A stretch of 64,000 bases of DNA from Acanthornis magna (taxonomy: Eukaryota > Chordata > Aves > Passeriformes > Acanthizidae). This document shows, piece after piece, positions 35,590-48,239 of the stretch. Numbering within the stretch: position 1 is the stretch's first letter; every line of letters begins with the position of its first letter. Location of the stretch: the NCBI GenBank assembly GCA_036785705.1, contig JAWUZG010001164.1, positions 19,245 through 83,244 of the forward strand, in the 5' to 3' direction. Under the pieces are notes generated by a model. The model made no database searches. It had not been told where the DNA came from and saw nothing but the letters and a program-made list of their open reading frames with translations. The translations under genes and the position numbers were made by a program.

Positions 35590-36830
35590 GGCTGTGTGTG
35601 TGCAGATTGTCCTTTGGAGAGTTTTTAATAGGATTGTCCATGAGGAAGGCGCTGATCCAGGACCCCATTGGCAGCACACTGGGATGGAGCAGGACGTGGG
35701 TGTGGTGGCTGAGGAGGTGCAGGTGGGGAGCCAGGGGCATTTTGGCCATGGGTGGATTCTCTTGTGGGGCACAAACCAAAGCAAAGGCGATGCCCAAGCC
35801 CAAGAACCAGGCCACTGTCATCCAGCCAGGGAAGGGTTCTCGGGGGGGCACATGGAAAAGCCCCCGCAGGGAGTTCTGGAGTGCCATCAGCTCCTCAGGA
35901 ATCTGGGGAAGTGGAGGGGCAGGATGGGCGCCCCAAGGGTGACTGAAGCAGGTGGCACTGGGAGGTCACTGGCCACAGAGAGAACGGGGCACACTGGTGT
36001 TAAGGACACAAACCCTTCAACATCCCACCAAGCCCTGTCCCCCACAATAGGATTGTCACAAGCCTGGGGGTCTTGCAAAGGCCAGAAGACCTCTGAGAAA
36101 AGAGGGGTATCATGGCTGTGGGGGTGCCAGGGAGAGGGATGAGGTGTGAAAGCCCTGGGGGTCCTGATGAGCCCAGCCCCACTCAAGAGGGGTGAGGTTA
36201 CTCTGGGGGTCCCATGGAGAGGGGCTGGAATCACTACAGAAAGGTCTCAGAATTTGGGGGGTTAATGGTCTTGAGTGTCCTGCTGAGCCCTGACCACCAA
36301 AATGGGGCTGCACATTCCTGGGAATCCTCTTGGGCCAAGGTTCCCCTCTGGACCGAGTGTCCCAGCCCTGAGGGCAGCTCCAAAGTTCAGGAGAGCCCCT
36401 GAGAAAAGAGAGGATCTTGGCTCTTGGGCTCCCAGGGGAAGGGGCGGGATGTCACCACCCCAAGTGTCCCTGGAGTCCTGCCAAGCCCAGCATGCCCTGG
36501 AAAGGGGGTCCCTTGCAGGGGGTGTCCAGGGCCATCCTGCACTGCCACCCCCCCGTGCAGGGACAGCAGCCAAGGGGCCAACACTTGTCCCCACCCCACC
36601 CACCCTGTCCTTGGGAAGCCACCACGCACCCCAGAGAAGCCATGGCCCCATCTGTCCCTGTCCCCAAGCCCAGAGACGCCTCCAGCCCAGCCTGCCCGTG
36701 CCCCCAGCCCCGGATCAGGGCCACCCATCCCTGCAGAGCCCTGGGCTGCGCAGTGAGAGCTCAGGAGCCGCCTTTGTTCTCCTGCAATAGGACTTTCTTA
36801 GCAGAGACTGTAACTAACAATCCTAACAAC

Positions 36831-37117
36831 AAACAAACACAAAAACAGAACAGTAAGCAAAGACAAAAATATTTATTACAATAAACGAACACAAAAATAT
36901 TTATAACAAGAAACAAACACAAAAATACTTGTATCAACAAACGAACACAAAAGTATTTATAAGGAAGAAACAAAGGCAAACCCCATCTGAACACTAACCA
37001 CCGCCCCAAAACCATCCTCACAAAGCAGACCAAGGCGCGGCGCATCCCCGGCCGAGGGAAGCCTTCACACGCTCGCAGCTCCAGCGCTCCCCCGGCGCGG
37101 CTGCGGAGCCCGAGCGC
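36831..37117 (-). terminator. 3' UTR and poly(A) signal of copy E with 28-bp repeats
   Basis: Five-unit 28-bp repeat. The AATAAA reads on the minus strand at 36877-36872. Confidence 0.7.
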
Positions 37118-40100
37118 TCACAGGTCCCTGCCGCGGCTGAAGAGCTCCCGCCGGCCGCGCTCGCGGAGCCAGCACTGCCCGCGGAACTTGCGCAGCTCCT
37201 CCTTGAACGACGGGTGCTGCATGGGCCGATAGCTGCGCGGCTCGCAGAGGCTCTGCAACGCACAGAGCCGTCAGCCCCCGCAGCACAGCAGCCCCCGGGC
37301 CGCCCCCAGCCCGGGCCAAAGCCAGCGCCCCCGGCCCCCGGAGCAGCCCCCGGCCCTGGGGATGCCATCCCTCCCATCCCGGGCAGGATGCTCAGAGCCA
37401 CAGCTGCTGCCCTCCCCGCTGCCTTGTGCCCCCGCGCTTCTTGCCCTCCCGGCACGCACGCCCTGCCCCCCAGGGGACACGGGGCGGGACTCACCGGGAA
37501 GCGAAAGAAGAAGTCGCGGTAGCCGCCCTTCAAGACGTACAGCTCGGGGTAGTGCAGCCGCGGGTAGTCGTGGCAGGAGCGATCCTTCTCCCGCAGAAAC
37601 TTGCACCTGCGCCACAGGGAAAGGCCACGGCATCAGCCCCGTGCCGGGATCCGGGCGTGCCTGGGGGGCTGCCACAGCCCAGTGTGCCCCCCGTGCCATC
37701 ACTCACATTTTGGGCCCCCGCTCAAGGGAGAACTCGCAGTGGAAGATGATGATCACCCTCTTGCTGCCGTCCAGGGCCACCATGGGCTGCTCCAACAGGA
37801 ATTCCTCCACTTCCTGCTGCAGCGGCAGGTTCACAGCACCCTGGCGAGGTACAGGAGGCTCCGTTTTCCCCTCTGCCTCCCACTGCATTTTCTGCAGGGA
37901 CCAATGACGCTGTCACCCAGCCTCCCCCAGCAGCAGCATCTCCCAAACTACTAGGGGGGCATCATCACCCTCTTCTTTGCGTTTGAGTATCACCCCTTAA
38001 CGGGGTGGCTTGGCACTTTTCAGTGGGCTGCTCCATCCCTCTGGGGGCTCAGAGTACCTCTGGGGGGCTGCTTTACTCCTCTGTGGGGGCTCAGTATCTT
38101 AGGAGGGGTTGCTAAATCTCTCAGAGAGTACTGAACAAATGCCGGGGGGATCCTGAATCCCTGTGGTGTCAGCATCTCCTGGGGAGCTGCTCAACACCTC
38201 GTGGTGGGCTCAGCACCTCTGAGGGTGGATGGGCTTCGGGCACCCCCACTGCTGCCTGCCCCGGGGCCACGGGGGGATTCTGACCTTGACGTGGCCTCCC
38301 TCGTACTCGTAGGGGTAGCGGCAGTCCACGATGATGCTTCTGTCGATGGAGCTGCTGAAGCGCCCCGTCAGCACCGCTGCCAGCTGCGGGGGGAGCGTGT
38401 CACCAAGGCAGGGGACACATGGGGGGGCAGGCAATGGGGAGCAGGCAGTCAGCCCCTCGGGGGGGCTGGGGAGGGGCTGCAGCCCCCTTACCGTGGCAGG
38501 GGAGATGTACTTCAGGCCCGGGTCCTTCCCGTCCACCATCGGCAGGAGGTGAGCCTGCAGGAGACAGGCTCTGGGCTCATACACGTCCCCGGGACACCTC
38601 CCGGGGGTGGTACCTGTCCCCCCATCCCAGTGGCCTGCTCTTCTCCCGTGGGAGGGGACAGTCTGTGCAGGGGACAAGTGGCTGTGGCACAGAGCTGGAG
38701 CAGAGGAGCATCCAGTGCAGGAGCTGCAGGCTGGAAAATCAGAGCCCCAAGGCCCTGTGTCCCCAGGCAAGGGCCACCAGATCGCTTTGGGCTCTTGCAG
38801 TGGGGCAGGGCACTGATGATGGTCGCTGTTTCAGAATCATGGGGGCAGCACCCCCATAGCTGCCCTGTCCTCGTGGCCCTACCTTGGAGAAGTCCCCAAT
38901 GAGCTCCTGGTCATCGTTGGCCAGCACGTTCTCGATTTCCTCCAGCTGGGCAGACCTGGAAGGCTCCAGCCATGCTCCCTGTGGAGGTACCAAGCACAGA
39001 CACCGCCCGATGTCAGCAGGGGCTCTGGCAGAGCCGGGGCACAGCGCAGTCCCAGCAGACACAGGCTGGGGCTCAGCCCACGCCTTCCCCATCACCCACC
39101 GGCTCCACGGACGCCTCCTGGCCAGGGCTGCCGGCCTCCGTCCTCTGCCGCTTGGCCTTGACAGGACTGTCCCTGTCCGAGGGCTGTCTTCGCTTCAGGG
39201 CCAGCCTGCGCTCACTGCCGTGCACCGAGGGCGAGAGGAAAAGCTGCCGGCACAGGCTGCATTTGCCTGGACGCTGTGGGCAGAGCCCGAGCTGCTGCCT
39301 GGGGCTCTGGCAAGCGCCCAGCACCAGGAGGGAAGGTTCCCACTGCACTTGCCCAAGACAAGGCCACAGCCCCTGGGCTGCTGTTGCTGAGCAAGCAGCC
39401 CCCAGCCCAGGGACATTGGGCACCAGACCACCCTCTGGACACCCCAAGCTATGTACCAGCTTTGCCTCCTCCTTCCTCATCACTGGCGTGGTCAGCAGCT
39501 TCTCCATCCCCTGGGGCACTGCGTCACTCAGCCAGGGCGGCAGCTGGGGGCACTTGGGGGAGAGGCAGAGGACACAGTGAATGGGACAAGTCCTGACGCC
39601 TCCTTGCCACCCCCAGGCAGGGCTGCATCCCATAGCCGAGCTCCATCCCCAATGGACCAATGCCTTCCAGGTTTGGAGACAGTGCCCCCCTGACCCTCCA
39701 GGCCATTTATCTCCCACACCCACAGGTCTCCAGGGCACCCGGGGAGGCTGCAGCGGCAGCTGCCATGTGAGCAGCTCCAAGATCATCCATCCCTTGTGCC
39801 CCCCCGATCCCTCCAGCATCTCTCTCTCACTGGCAGCTCTGATGTGGGCCGGGGGCTCTTGGCAAGGAGGTCCCTCTTGGCAGCCCCATGCACGGCAGGC
39901 AGTGGGCTCGGCTGGCCCAGCCTCTGCAGCTTCCTGGGGACAAAGGCCTCCTGCAGTGGGGGGGAACACGGCGTTAGCACCGCTCTGCTTCCTCCCTGCT
40001 CCCCAAGGTCTCGCTGCCCCACTCACCTCATCATCGGGCTCCCTCCGGCGCCGCCGCCCTGTGCCGCTGCGCACCTGGAGCTGCGAGATGCCCTTCAGGA

Positions 40101-41729
40101 GCGCGCTGGCTTCCAGCTGCCATGCCTGTGGGACAGCAGGCGGCTGAGAGGTGCTGCAGAGCCCTGCCCGCTCCCCTGGCTCCATCCTCCTCGTCCCAGC
40201 TCGCCCAGGGACTCGGCAGGATGCGGCCTCGCTGTGCTCAGCCCTGCGCAGCCTGCAGCACTTACCCGCAAGGAGTGCATCCTCTGGCCAAGGAGCTTCC
40301 TGCTGCAAGAGCTGCGAAAGGAAAGGCTCAAATGGCACCGGCTGTCCTGGACCCATGTGGCCCACCCCTCTGCCATTGTCACCTCTATCCCGCAGGCCTT
40401 CAGGGCAGGATAAGACCTGCCAGGGCTGTCACCGCTCCCTGGAGGGGCAAAACCACCTCCAGGCACTGAGCAGAAACCTGAATGGGACCGCAGAAGGGGC
40501 ACGGAGCCGGCCTGGCATTTGGGTCTGGGACAGGGACAGCCTGGCCACGGGGACAGCCTGGCATTCCTGTCGTGCTGCAGGGACTGTGGCCCTTCACTTA
40601 CTCTTTGCGAGCTCTCCCAGACTCCGGCATCATTTTCTGGGAGCTGTGGGGAGAGGAGAGATGGAGTTAGTCAGGGCTGGCATCCATGTCCCCGCCCAAG
40701 CAGCTGCAGTTGTCACCCCCCAGACACAGAGTGGGAGTCACAGCTGCATGCACAGCCCCCAGCGAGGCTGAGAGCGGGCGCTGCTGCTCGGGGGAGGCGG
40801 GAGAGGGACAGGGGGTGTCCCCAGGGGGACGTGGGCATGGGGCCACTCACTCTTTCCGCACCGCGGCCGAGTTCCGCTGTGCGCGGCTGTCCGGCCCCAA
40901 TCCTGCGGGAACAAGGGGCAGGGGTAGCCTCGGTGTAAGGATCGGGCTCCGTCCTCAGCCCAGAGTCCTGGGCAGGGTGGACTCCTGCCCCCCACCAGGA
41001 GGGTGGCACGGCTGCTGGGAGCAGCGGTCCCCATGGAATGTCGCGTGTCACGGCGAGCACGGTCCCCAGCCAGCGGAGCGGTTCCTGGCTGAGCCCCAGG
41101 GAGGGCAGTTTTGGGCTCCCTACAAGCTCCCCCAAGCGCCTCAAGCTCCTCCTCAGCCCCTCGGCCAAGCCCCCCCGCCACATGGCTGAGCCCTCTGCTG
41201 TAGCCCCTGCACGAGCCCCGGCCCGAGGGGGGCGGCTGGGGACGGTTGTGGGGCGGAGCAGCCCCATCGCTCACCTGCACGCGTGGGCTGCGAGGAGATG
41301 GAGTCCCGGCAACAGTCCGAGGCCACGGGCTGCGGGGACGGGGTGTCCCAGAGCAGCGGGATGGGCAGCCCCCAGCGCCCCCTCTTCAGGGTGTCCCTGC
41401 GGGTGGTCGGCACGGGCAAGTGTCAGTGCCCCGAGTGCCCCTCGCCCCTTCTTGCCCTGGCGGGGCGGGGGGCACGAGCTGAAGGAGGGCATCCCAAAAG
41501 CGTCCAAGCCCCCTTTGGCACGGCCCCAGCACCGAGCCCCGCGCGGGGCAGCCGTGTCACGTCGGGGTAGCCCCGCGTGGGGCGGGTGGCCACAGCTGCC
41601 CCAGCCCTGCGGCCCCCGGCCACCGCCTCACCTGTCCGGCGCCAGCGGCGTGAGCGGAGCCGTGCCCGGAGAGGGCAGCGGCGAGATGGCCACCGGCCCG
41701 GGGAGCCCGCGGCCGCCGTACAGTGCCAT
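37118..41729 (-). CDS. CDC25: CDC25-family dual-specificity phosphatase, copy E (complete, 495 aa)
   Basis: Complete copy from ATG at 41729 to TGA at 37118-37120, with the same exon structure and borders. Differences from B: Asp4Tyr (shared with D), Thr204Ala, Arg219 instead of Thr, and Cys230 instead of His, the last two shared with F. The catalytic HCEFSLER loop and the [12 protein letters not shown] motif are unchanged. Exon 6 has five Arg codons. No frameshift or stop. Confidence 0.9.
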
Positions 41730-41978
41730 GGCCCGGGCAGGCACCGAGCGAGCGAGGATCGAGCTCCGGCAAGTGACCGGGGACAGGGGATAGGGGACAG
41801 GGTACAGGTGGCAAGGCACAGGCGACAGGAGACAGGGCACAGGTGGCTGGAAGTGACAAGAGGGAAGAGGAGAAGAGAGGCGAGAGGCGAGAGTTAATAG
41901 GTGGCAAGAGGTAAGAAGAGGTGAGCAGAGGTGAGCAGAGGTGACCAGTCGTGAGCAGAGGCGACAGGTGACATGTGC

Positions 41979-42203
41979 CACCCGCCCGCTCGGGTTGACA
42001 GTAACGGGAATAACAACAACAGCGGCACCTGCAGCCAATGGGAGAGCGCGGCGGGCACGAGGCGACGCGTGCAGCCAATGAGAGGTGGCGGCGAGCGCGA
42101 GGGCACGCCGCCGGCCAATGAGAGGTGGCGGCGGCGCTTGGGGGCACGAGAGGCGGCGGTTTCGGTGCCGAAAAAGGCGGGGCCGCACCAGAGGGGCGGG
42201 GCC
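41979..42203 (-). promoter_or_regulatory. Copy E promoter with triple CCAAT array
   Basis: CCAAT at 42035-42039, 42075-42079 and 42115-42119, with the palindrome and GC box conserved. This is the last native promoter of the array in the window. Confidence 0.75.
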
Positions 42204-44401
42204 AGCCTTGTCCCCTCACGGCGCCGGGCCAGGCCTCGTCCCTGCAGGGGACACTCGCTCAGCGCTCATGGCCCTCCTGTCTCAGCTGCAGGGGAATAAA
42301 CTCATGGCGTGACAACACCGTGTCAAGCAGGCCACGGCACTGAGTGCTACATCCTGTCTTAAGAAATCAAGGCTGAAATCTTGCAGCTTGGGTTTGTGTC
42401 GGTGGAGTTTCTTTTTTTTAAAGGCAGCTGTGAACAGCCTGCTCTGTTTGCCTGCCAAAACCTTTCATTTCTCTACTAAACTTGAAAAAAAAAATCAGTT
42501 GACTGTCACTCGTGCTTAATGGCACTTGATTTCTTTGCTCTTGCAAAACAGGCCTTGACACAAGTCCCTGGTGTTTATTTCCTCGAAGGTTCCAACCTGC
42601 CTCAGTTTCCTCGTGCATGTGTCCAAGCAGATGGAATTTTAACAGAGGAAAAGACGGGAGGGGGGTGGAATCATGATCAAGTGTTTGATGTACTTCTGTT
42701 TTCTCCCTGTGCCTGGAGATCACACCTCCCCAAGGACTCCAGTCCATTTCACGGGTGTTGGGAAGGCGCCCCATTCCTCTGCTTGAGGGCCAACAGGCCT
42801 GCAGAAAGCAGCACTTCTCCTGCTCACAGCTAATTTCCAAGGCTTTTTTTATATATACATGGATTTATATCTAAGCCAGGAATTCTGAGAAAGCTGTGTG
42901 TCACTCAAGCCTGTGACATGTCTTGCTATTCAAGCACTGCAGACTGCTGCTTTTAAAAGATTTGAAGAGCCGAAAGGGGAATTTGACCAAAACTCAAATT
43001 GCAGATGATTTCAGATACAGGCCTTTGTTTGTGCCCTTTTGTGCAATCATTTCTTTAACAGAGCAGTAACTGGCATTTCTGCTTTCTGCTTTTAACTGCT
43101 CAGCTCTGGGGCAGATTAAGTGGCCCTCCTGGTAGCCCACAGCCCCCTTATTACTCCCTCCCCACCCTTCAATTTAGGATGTGCCCCTTCTCCCACATGC
43201 AGCCCTCCAACATGAAGAGATGGGAGCTCACACACAGGTATTTCAGGACCTGTCAATTTATTGTGCCTTTATCTGGACACAATAAATTTCAATGATTTAT
43301 GTCTTGATCTTTCAGCTGCCTTCTTGCACAGCAGCAATCCACAAGTTCGATCTGGTCTTGCTGCCTGACAGCAGCAGTGCTAAATGAAAAGGCAGGATCA
43401 GCCCAGTGCATCCTTAAAAACTTGATTGGAGTGGCACGGTGCAGACTGCAAGTACAGTCCCAAGTCCAAATATCCCCAACTTCAGTCCCCAGGCCGCCCA
43501 GGCCTGCAGAGCCCGGGCTCTGCTGCCGGTGGCCGCCCTTTGCTAGCCCACGGCAGAGCTGGATGTGTGTCACGATGTGCAAAAGGATGTTCTGGAGGGC
43601 AGGGAGGCAGAGGAAAACCCACGGAGGTTGTGGCAGCTCAGGGCTATGGCAGCCGAGCTGCGAGAGCCACCTGGCCGTGCCTGTCCTGGCAGGGAGCAGT
43701 AGAATGAGGCTTTGCTCCCTGCAGCATCGCCTTCAGCCCCATCCCTGCATTCCCTGCTGGAGTGCCAGGAACAGGAGGACTAGAAACAGTGCAAAAGAAG
43801 AGAAAAAGGAGCCTACCTGTAGACCTGAACTTGGGTTGCTGCTGAGGCTTGTGCCCCTCCTTGCTTTCCCTGCTGTGTGTTGGTAGCTGTTACATTTGTT
43901 ATTTGTCCAGTCCAGGAGACTCCTGAAATGACCAGATAACAGTACAGGTACAATTGGAAATAATGGTAGTTAAAAAAAAAAAAAAAGGCCTGCCCTAGCG
44001 TGTTTTAACTACGGCTAAAGGCAGCATCCCAAATACCTGCTTTAGGTCCAGGCGTGCTGGATGAAGCGGCTAATGCCCAGTTTCTCACTCTTTAGGCACC
44101 CCACAGCTGGCCTGCAGCTTCCCACCAGGAAGTGGCCTGAGCAAAAGGCTGCAGAGCCCAGCAGAAGGTAACTAAAGCTCACTAGATTCCAGAATACTTC
44201 CTGCATTCACTGCAAAGTTAAAAAATGCTAGCACGTATGAACTCTTCAGAGATTTACAGGCACTATGTGGAGATTATGTGCAAAAGTCTGCATTTTTTTT
44301 TTAGTTTGGTTTTTTGGGTTTTTTTGTTGTTGTTGTGGTTTGGGGGTTTTGAGATTTTTTTGGTGGGGTTTTTTTGTTGTTGTTTTTTGGGTTTTGTTTT
44401 A

Positions 44402-46711
44402 TTTGGCATAGCTCTTTATCAATGTCATGTATTTCCTGCAAATCGAAAGCATTCTTTCCCCCTGCATGCTGAAGGAAATAAGAGAAAAAGTCAGAGTATA
44501 TGAGTCTTAATAAACTGAATGGCTGGGGGAAAGAAAGAAAGCACCTGAGTCTACTACTGGGAAAAAAGAAAAGATGAGAGAAAGTCCAGCAAGTATCACT
44601 GTAGAAAAACCACCCAGAATAACTATGTGCTTTCAGCATCAGCTGTTGCTCTTCAGGAATAATTATCCACCCAGAGAAAGAAGACACTTGACATGATGCA
44701 CCAGGATCCTGGGGGAAAGAAAACAAAACACAACAAAACAAAGTCAGAGTGCTCATCTGGAAATAAATTGGAAATAATACTCATAACATAAATCTGGGAA
44801 GAATGATGGGAAACTAAGCCTCTAGTGAGGCCTTGCTCCAGATAGGTCCACATCACAGTTAGTGACACAAACCCAGTATGCTAAAGATCAAACCCCCCAG
44901 CTGAGATATACTCAGTCCTCATTACTCTGTCCAAATGTCTTGGGGAAGCAGCACTTTACACCTTGGAATGCTTAGAATTGCACCAGCCTAAAGGAGTTTA
45001 ATGAGGTGAAGTAGTTGTGTACAAAGGGAATGGAGAAAGGGTGTGAGAAAAGGCCTTTTCTGCCTGGGAACACTGATGTGCAAAGTCATGCCAGGCAGTG
45101 TGTCTTAGCAGCAGCTCTAACCATGCCTTGCTCTGGTTCAAGGACTGTCAGCAAAACTCAGCTTTAACCCACAAGCATGAATTGTCTTTGTGGTAGCCCA
45201 GGGAAGAGGGAGAAAGAAAGCTCACCTGCTAAGGTTAACGTTTAGCTTGTTTGCTGCTTCTCAGATTTGCTGCTGGAGGACTGTCCCCTCGCCTAAAGAG
45301 AGGATGAGACAGCGAGAAACTGTGAACTAAACTAAAACCTGAAATCAGGCAGTAACAAGACACTCTGATATCAGAGTCACAGCTCAGACATAAATACAAC
45401 CTGCACTTGAAATACAGAAAGTTTAGGAGGAGTATTTGTGACTCGTGCTGTGCAAAACTATTTTCACCCTTTCACCATCAATTGCTTTCTTTCAGATAAG
45501 AACGGGCTGCGCCTGACCTCATCATTCCCTGTTCCTCAGGGTAACAAGTAAATGTGCAGCCCAACCCTGGCTGTTTCATGTATGATTTAGCCCTGAAATG
45601 GGCCTAGGGAAGGTTACCTGTTCTGTTAAGTTCTATTTAGTTCTTCCGAGACACAATTTCCACATTTGTTTTCCACATTGGTTAAAATTTGACCTCAATT
45701 CCATTTCTTCTGGAGTGTGCCAGTTTAATCAGACTTCAGAATATTGAAGATTGAAACTTGAGGTACTGCCTGTACAGACTGTTTGGTTTTGTTGATTTTT
45801 TTGCCTTGTAACTTTTAGTTTGTGCTAAAATATTTGATTTGGAAACCCAGAAAGACTCATTTGAATCGTTTGTAAGAGGGGTTCTCCTTTTGAGTATTTT
45901 TTTGTGCACTTGATGCCATGAAGGATTTTTCAATTTCAGGATTGCTCAAATTGCATTTGAGTCCCTAAAAGGTTTTACATTTGGTGTCTTTTCTATTATG
46001 ATTTTTTAAGGAGCGTTCAAGAGCAAATGAGCATCTGAAGGACAAGAATCTGATCTTAATTGCTGAGCTGCTTTTCCCGGCCATCCATCGCGCTGGACCT
46101 CGAGGATCATTTTGCATCCCTTCCTTACCTCCCTCCAGAAACTCCAGGAATGCCAGGGATGCCAGAATCTCCAGGGATGCCAGGCAGGATGTTGTCTGCA
46201 GCTCAGAGGGACGTTTTGATGCCTGTGTCCTGGAGGAAAGGTTCCTTGAGGAAAAGGATCTGCCTGTGAGTAAGGAGCAGATGCAGTTGGAAGCTCTGGA
46301 TGTCAGAAAGCACCACTTCCTTCTGCTCACAGGGAATTCCCATGTATTTTTTATCATTATCTTTATTTCTATCTAAACCAGGAATTCTGAGAAAGCTGTG
46401 CATCACTGACACCTCTGACATTTTATGCTATCCGAGCACTGCTGACTGCTGCTTTTCAAATATTTTAAGAGCCAAAAGGGGAAGTTGAACAACAACTCAG
46501 ATTGCGCGTGATTTCAGAGAAAGCAATATCTTCAGTTTTGCCACTTTGTGTGGTCCTTTGTTTTGCTCTTCTGAGTGGTAAATGCTATTGCTATTTTGTC
46601 CTTTTTTTTTCTCAGGTTTGGGGCAGATTAAGTGGCCTTCCTAGCACAGCACAACTCCTTTATTACTCCCCACCAAACTCACCTTTTCTTTAATTGAGGA
46701 TGCGCCACTTT
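44402..46711. other. Extra 2.3-kb segment of the long unit (E-F copy)
   Basis: Counterpart of 33281-35589, with a few substitutions. It again contains a diverged second copy of the early-spacer sequence at about 46305-46680. Confidence 0.6.
46011..46265 (+). other. Possible 255-bp exon or exon remnant, second copy
   Basis: Counterpart of 34889-35143, with the same AG/GT flanks and the same open phase. One visible coding difference: CGT to TGT (Arg to Cys) near the 3' end. It stays open in both copies, but they are too recent for this to prove constraint. Confidence 0.25.
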
Positions 46712-47952
46712 GGCTGTGTGTGTGCAGCTTGTCCTTTGGAGAGTTTTTAATAGGATTGTCCATGAGGAAGGCGCTGATCCAGGACCCCATTGGCAGCACA
46801 CTGGGATGGAGCAGGACGTGGGTGTGGTGGCTGAGGAGGTGCAGGTGGGGAGCCAGGGGCATTTTGGCCATGGGTGGATTCTCTTGTGGGGCACAAACCA
46901 AAGCAAAGGCGATGCCCAAGCCCAAGAACCAGGCCACTGTCATCCAGCCAGGGAAGGGTTCTCGGGGGGGCACATGGAAAAGCCCCCGCAGGGAGTTCTG
47001 GAGTGCCATCAGCTCCTCAGGAATCTGGGGAAGTGGAGGGGCAGGATGGGCGCCCCAAGGGTGACTGAAGCAGGTGGCACTGGGAGGTCACTGGCCACAG
47101 AGAGAACGGGGCACACTGGTGTTAAGGACACAAACCCTTCAACATCCCACCAAGCCCTGTCCCCCACAATAGGATTGTCACAAGCCTGGGGGTCTTGCAA
47201 AGGCCAGAAGACCTCTGAGAAAAGAGGGGTATCATGGCTGTGGGGGTGCCAGGGAGAGGGATGAGGTGTGAAAGCCCTGGGGGTCCTGATGAGCCCAGCC
47301 CCACTCAAGAGGGGTGAGGTTACTCTGGGGGTCCCATGGAGAGGGGCTGGAATCACTACAGAAAGGTCTCAGAATTTGGGGGGTTAATGGTCTTGAGTGT
47401 CCTGCTGAGCCCTGACCACCAAAATGGGGCTGCACATTCCTGGGAATCCTCTTGGGCCAAGGTTCCCCTCTGGACCGAGTGTCCCAGCCCTGAGGGCAGC
47501 TCCAAAGTTCAGGAGAGCCCCTGAGAAAAGAGAGGATCTTGGCTCTTGGGCTCCCAGGGGAAGGGGCGGGATGTCACCACCCCAAGTGTCCCTGGAGTCC
47601 TGCCAAGCCCAGCATGCCCTGGAAAGGGGGTCCCTTGCAGGGGGTGTCCAGGGCCATCCTGCACTGCCACCCCCCCGTGCAGGGACAGCAGCCAAGGGGC
47701 CAATACTTGTCCCCACCCCACCCACCCTGTCCTTGGGAAGCCACCACGCACCCCAGAGAAGCCATGGCCCCATCTGTCCCTGTCCCCAAGCCCAGAGACG
47801 CCTCCAGCCCAGCCTGCCCGTGCCCCCAGCCCCGGATCAGGGCCACCCATCCCTGCAGAGCCCTGGGCTGCGCAGTGAGAGCTCAGGAGCCGCCTTTGTT
47901 CTCCTGCAATAGGACTTTCTTAGCAGAGACTGTAACTAACAATCCTAACAAC

Positions 47953-48239
47953 AAACAAACACAAAAACAGAACAGTAAGCAAAGACAAAAATATTTATTA
48001 CAATAAACGAACACAAAAATATTTATAACAAGAAACAAACACAAAAATACTTGTATCAACAAACGAACACAAAAGTATTTATAAGGAAGAAACAAAGGCA
48101 AAGCCCATCTGAACACTAACCACCGCCCCAAAACCATCCTCACAAAGCAGACCAAGGCGCGGCGCATCCCCGGCCGAGGGAAGCCTTCACACGCTCGCAG
48201 CTCCAGCGCTCCCCCGGCGCGGCTGCGGAGCCCGAGCGC
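47953..48239 (-). terminator. 3' UTR and poly(A) signal of copy F with 28-bp repeats
   Basis: Five-unit 28-bp repeat. The AATAAA reads on the minus strand at 47999-47994. Confidence 0.7.

Larger units (their letters stand above)
31085..36830. other. Long-type intergenic spacer D-E
   Basis: Starts like the short spacers but continues past the T/G-rich block (about 33173-33280) into an extra ~2.3 kb segment, described separately. It then rejoins the shared sequence at GGCTGTGTGTGTGCAG (35590). The GC-rich degenerate repeats follow at about 35990-36700. Confidence 0.65.
42204..47952. other. Long-type intergenic spacer E-F
   Basis: Near-identical to the D-E spacer, including the extra 2.3-kb segment and the GC-rich degenerate repeats (about 47110-47820). 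Confidence 0.65.
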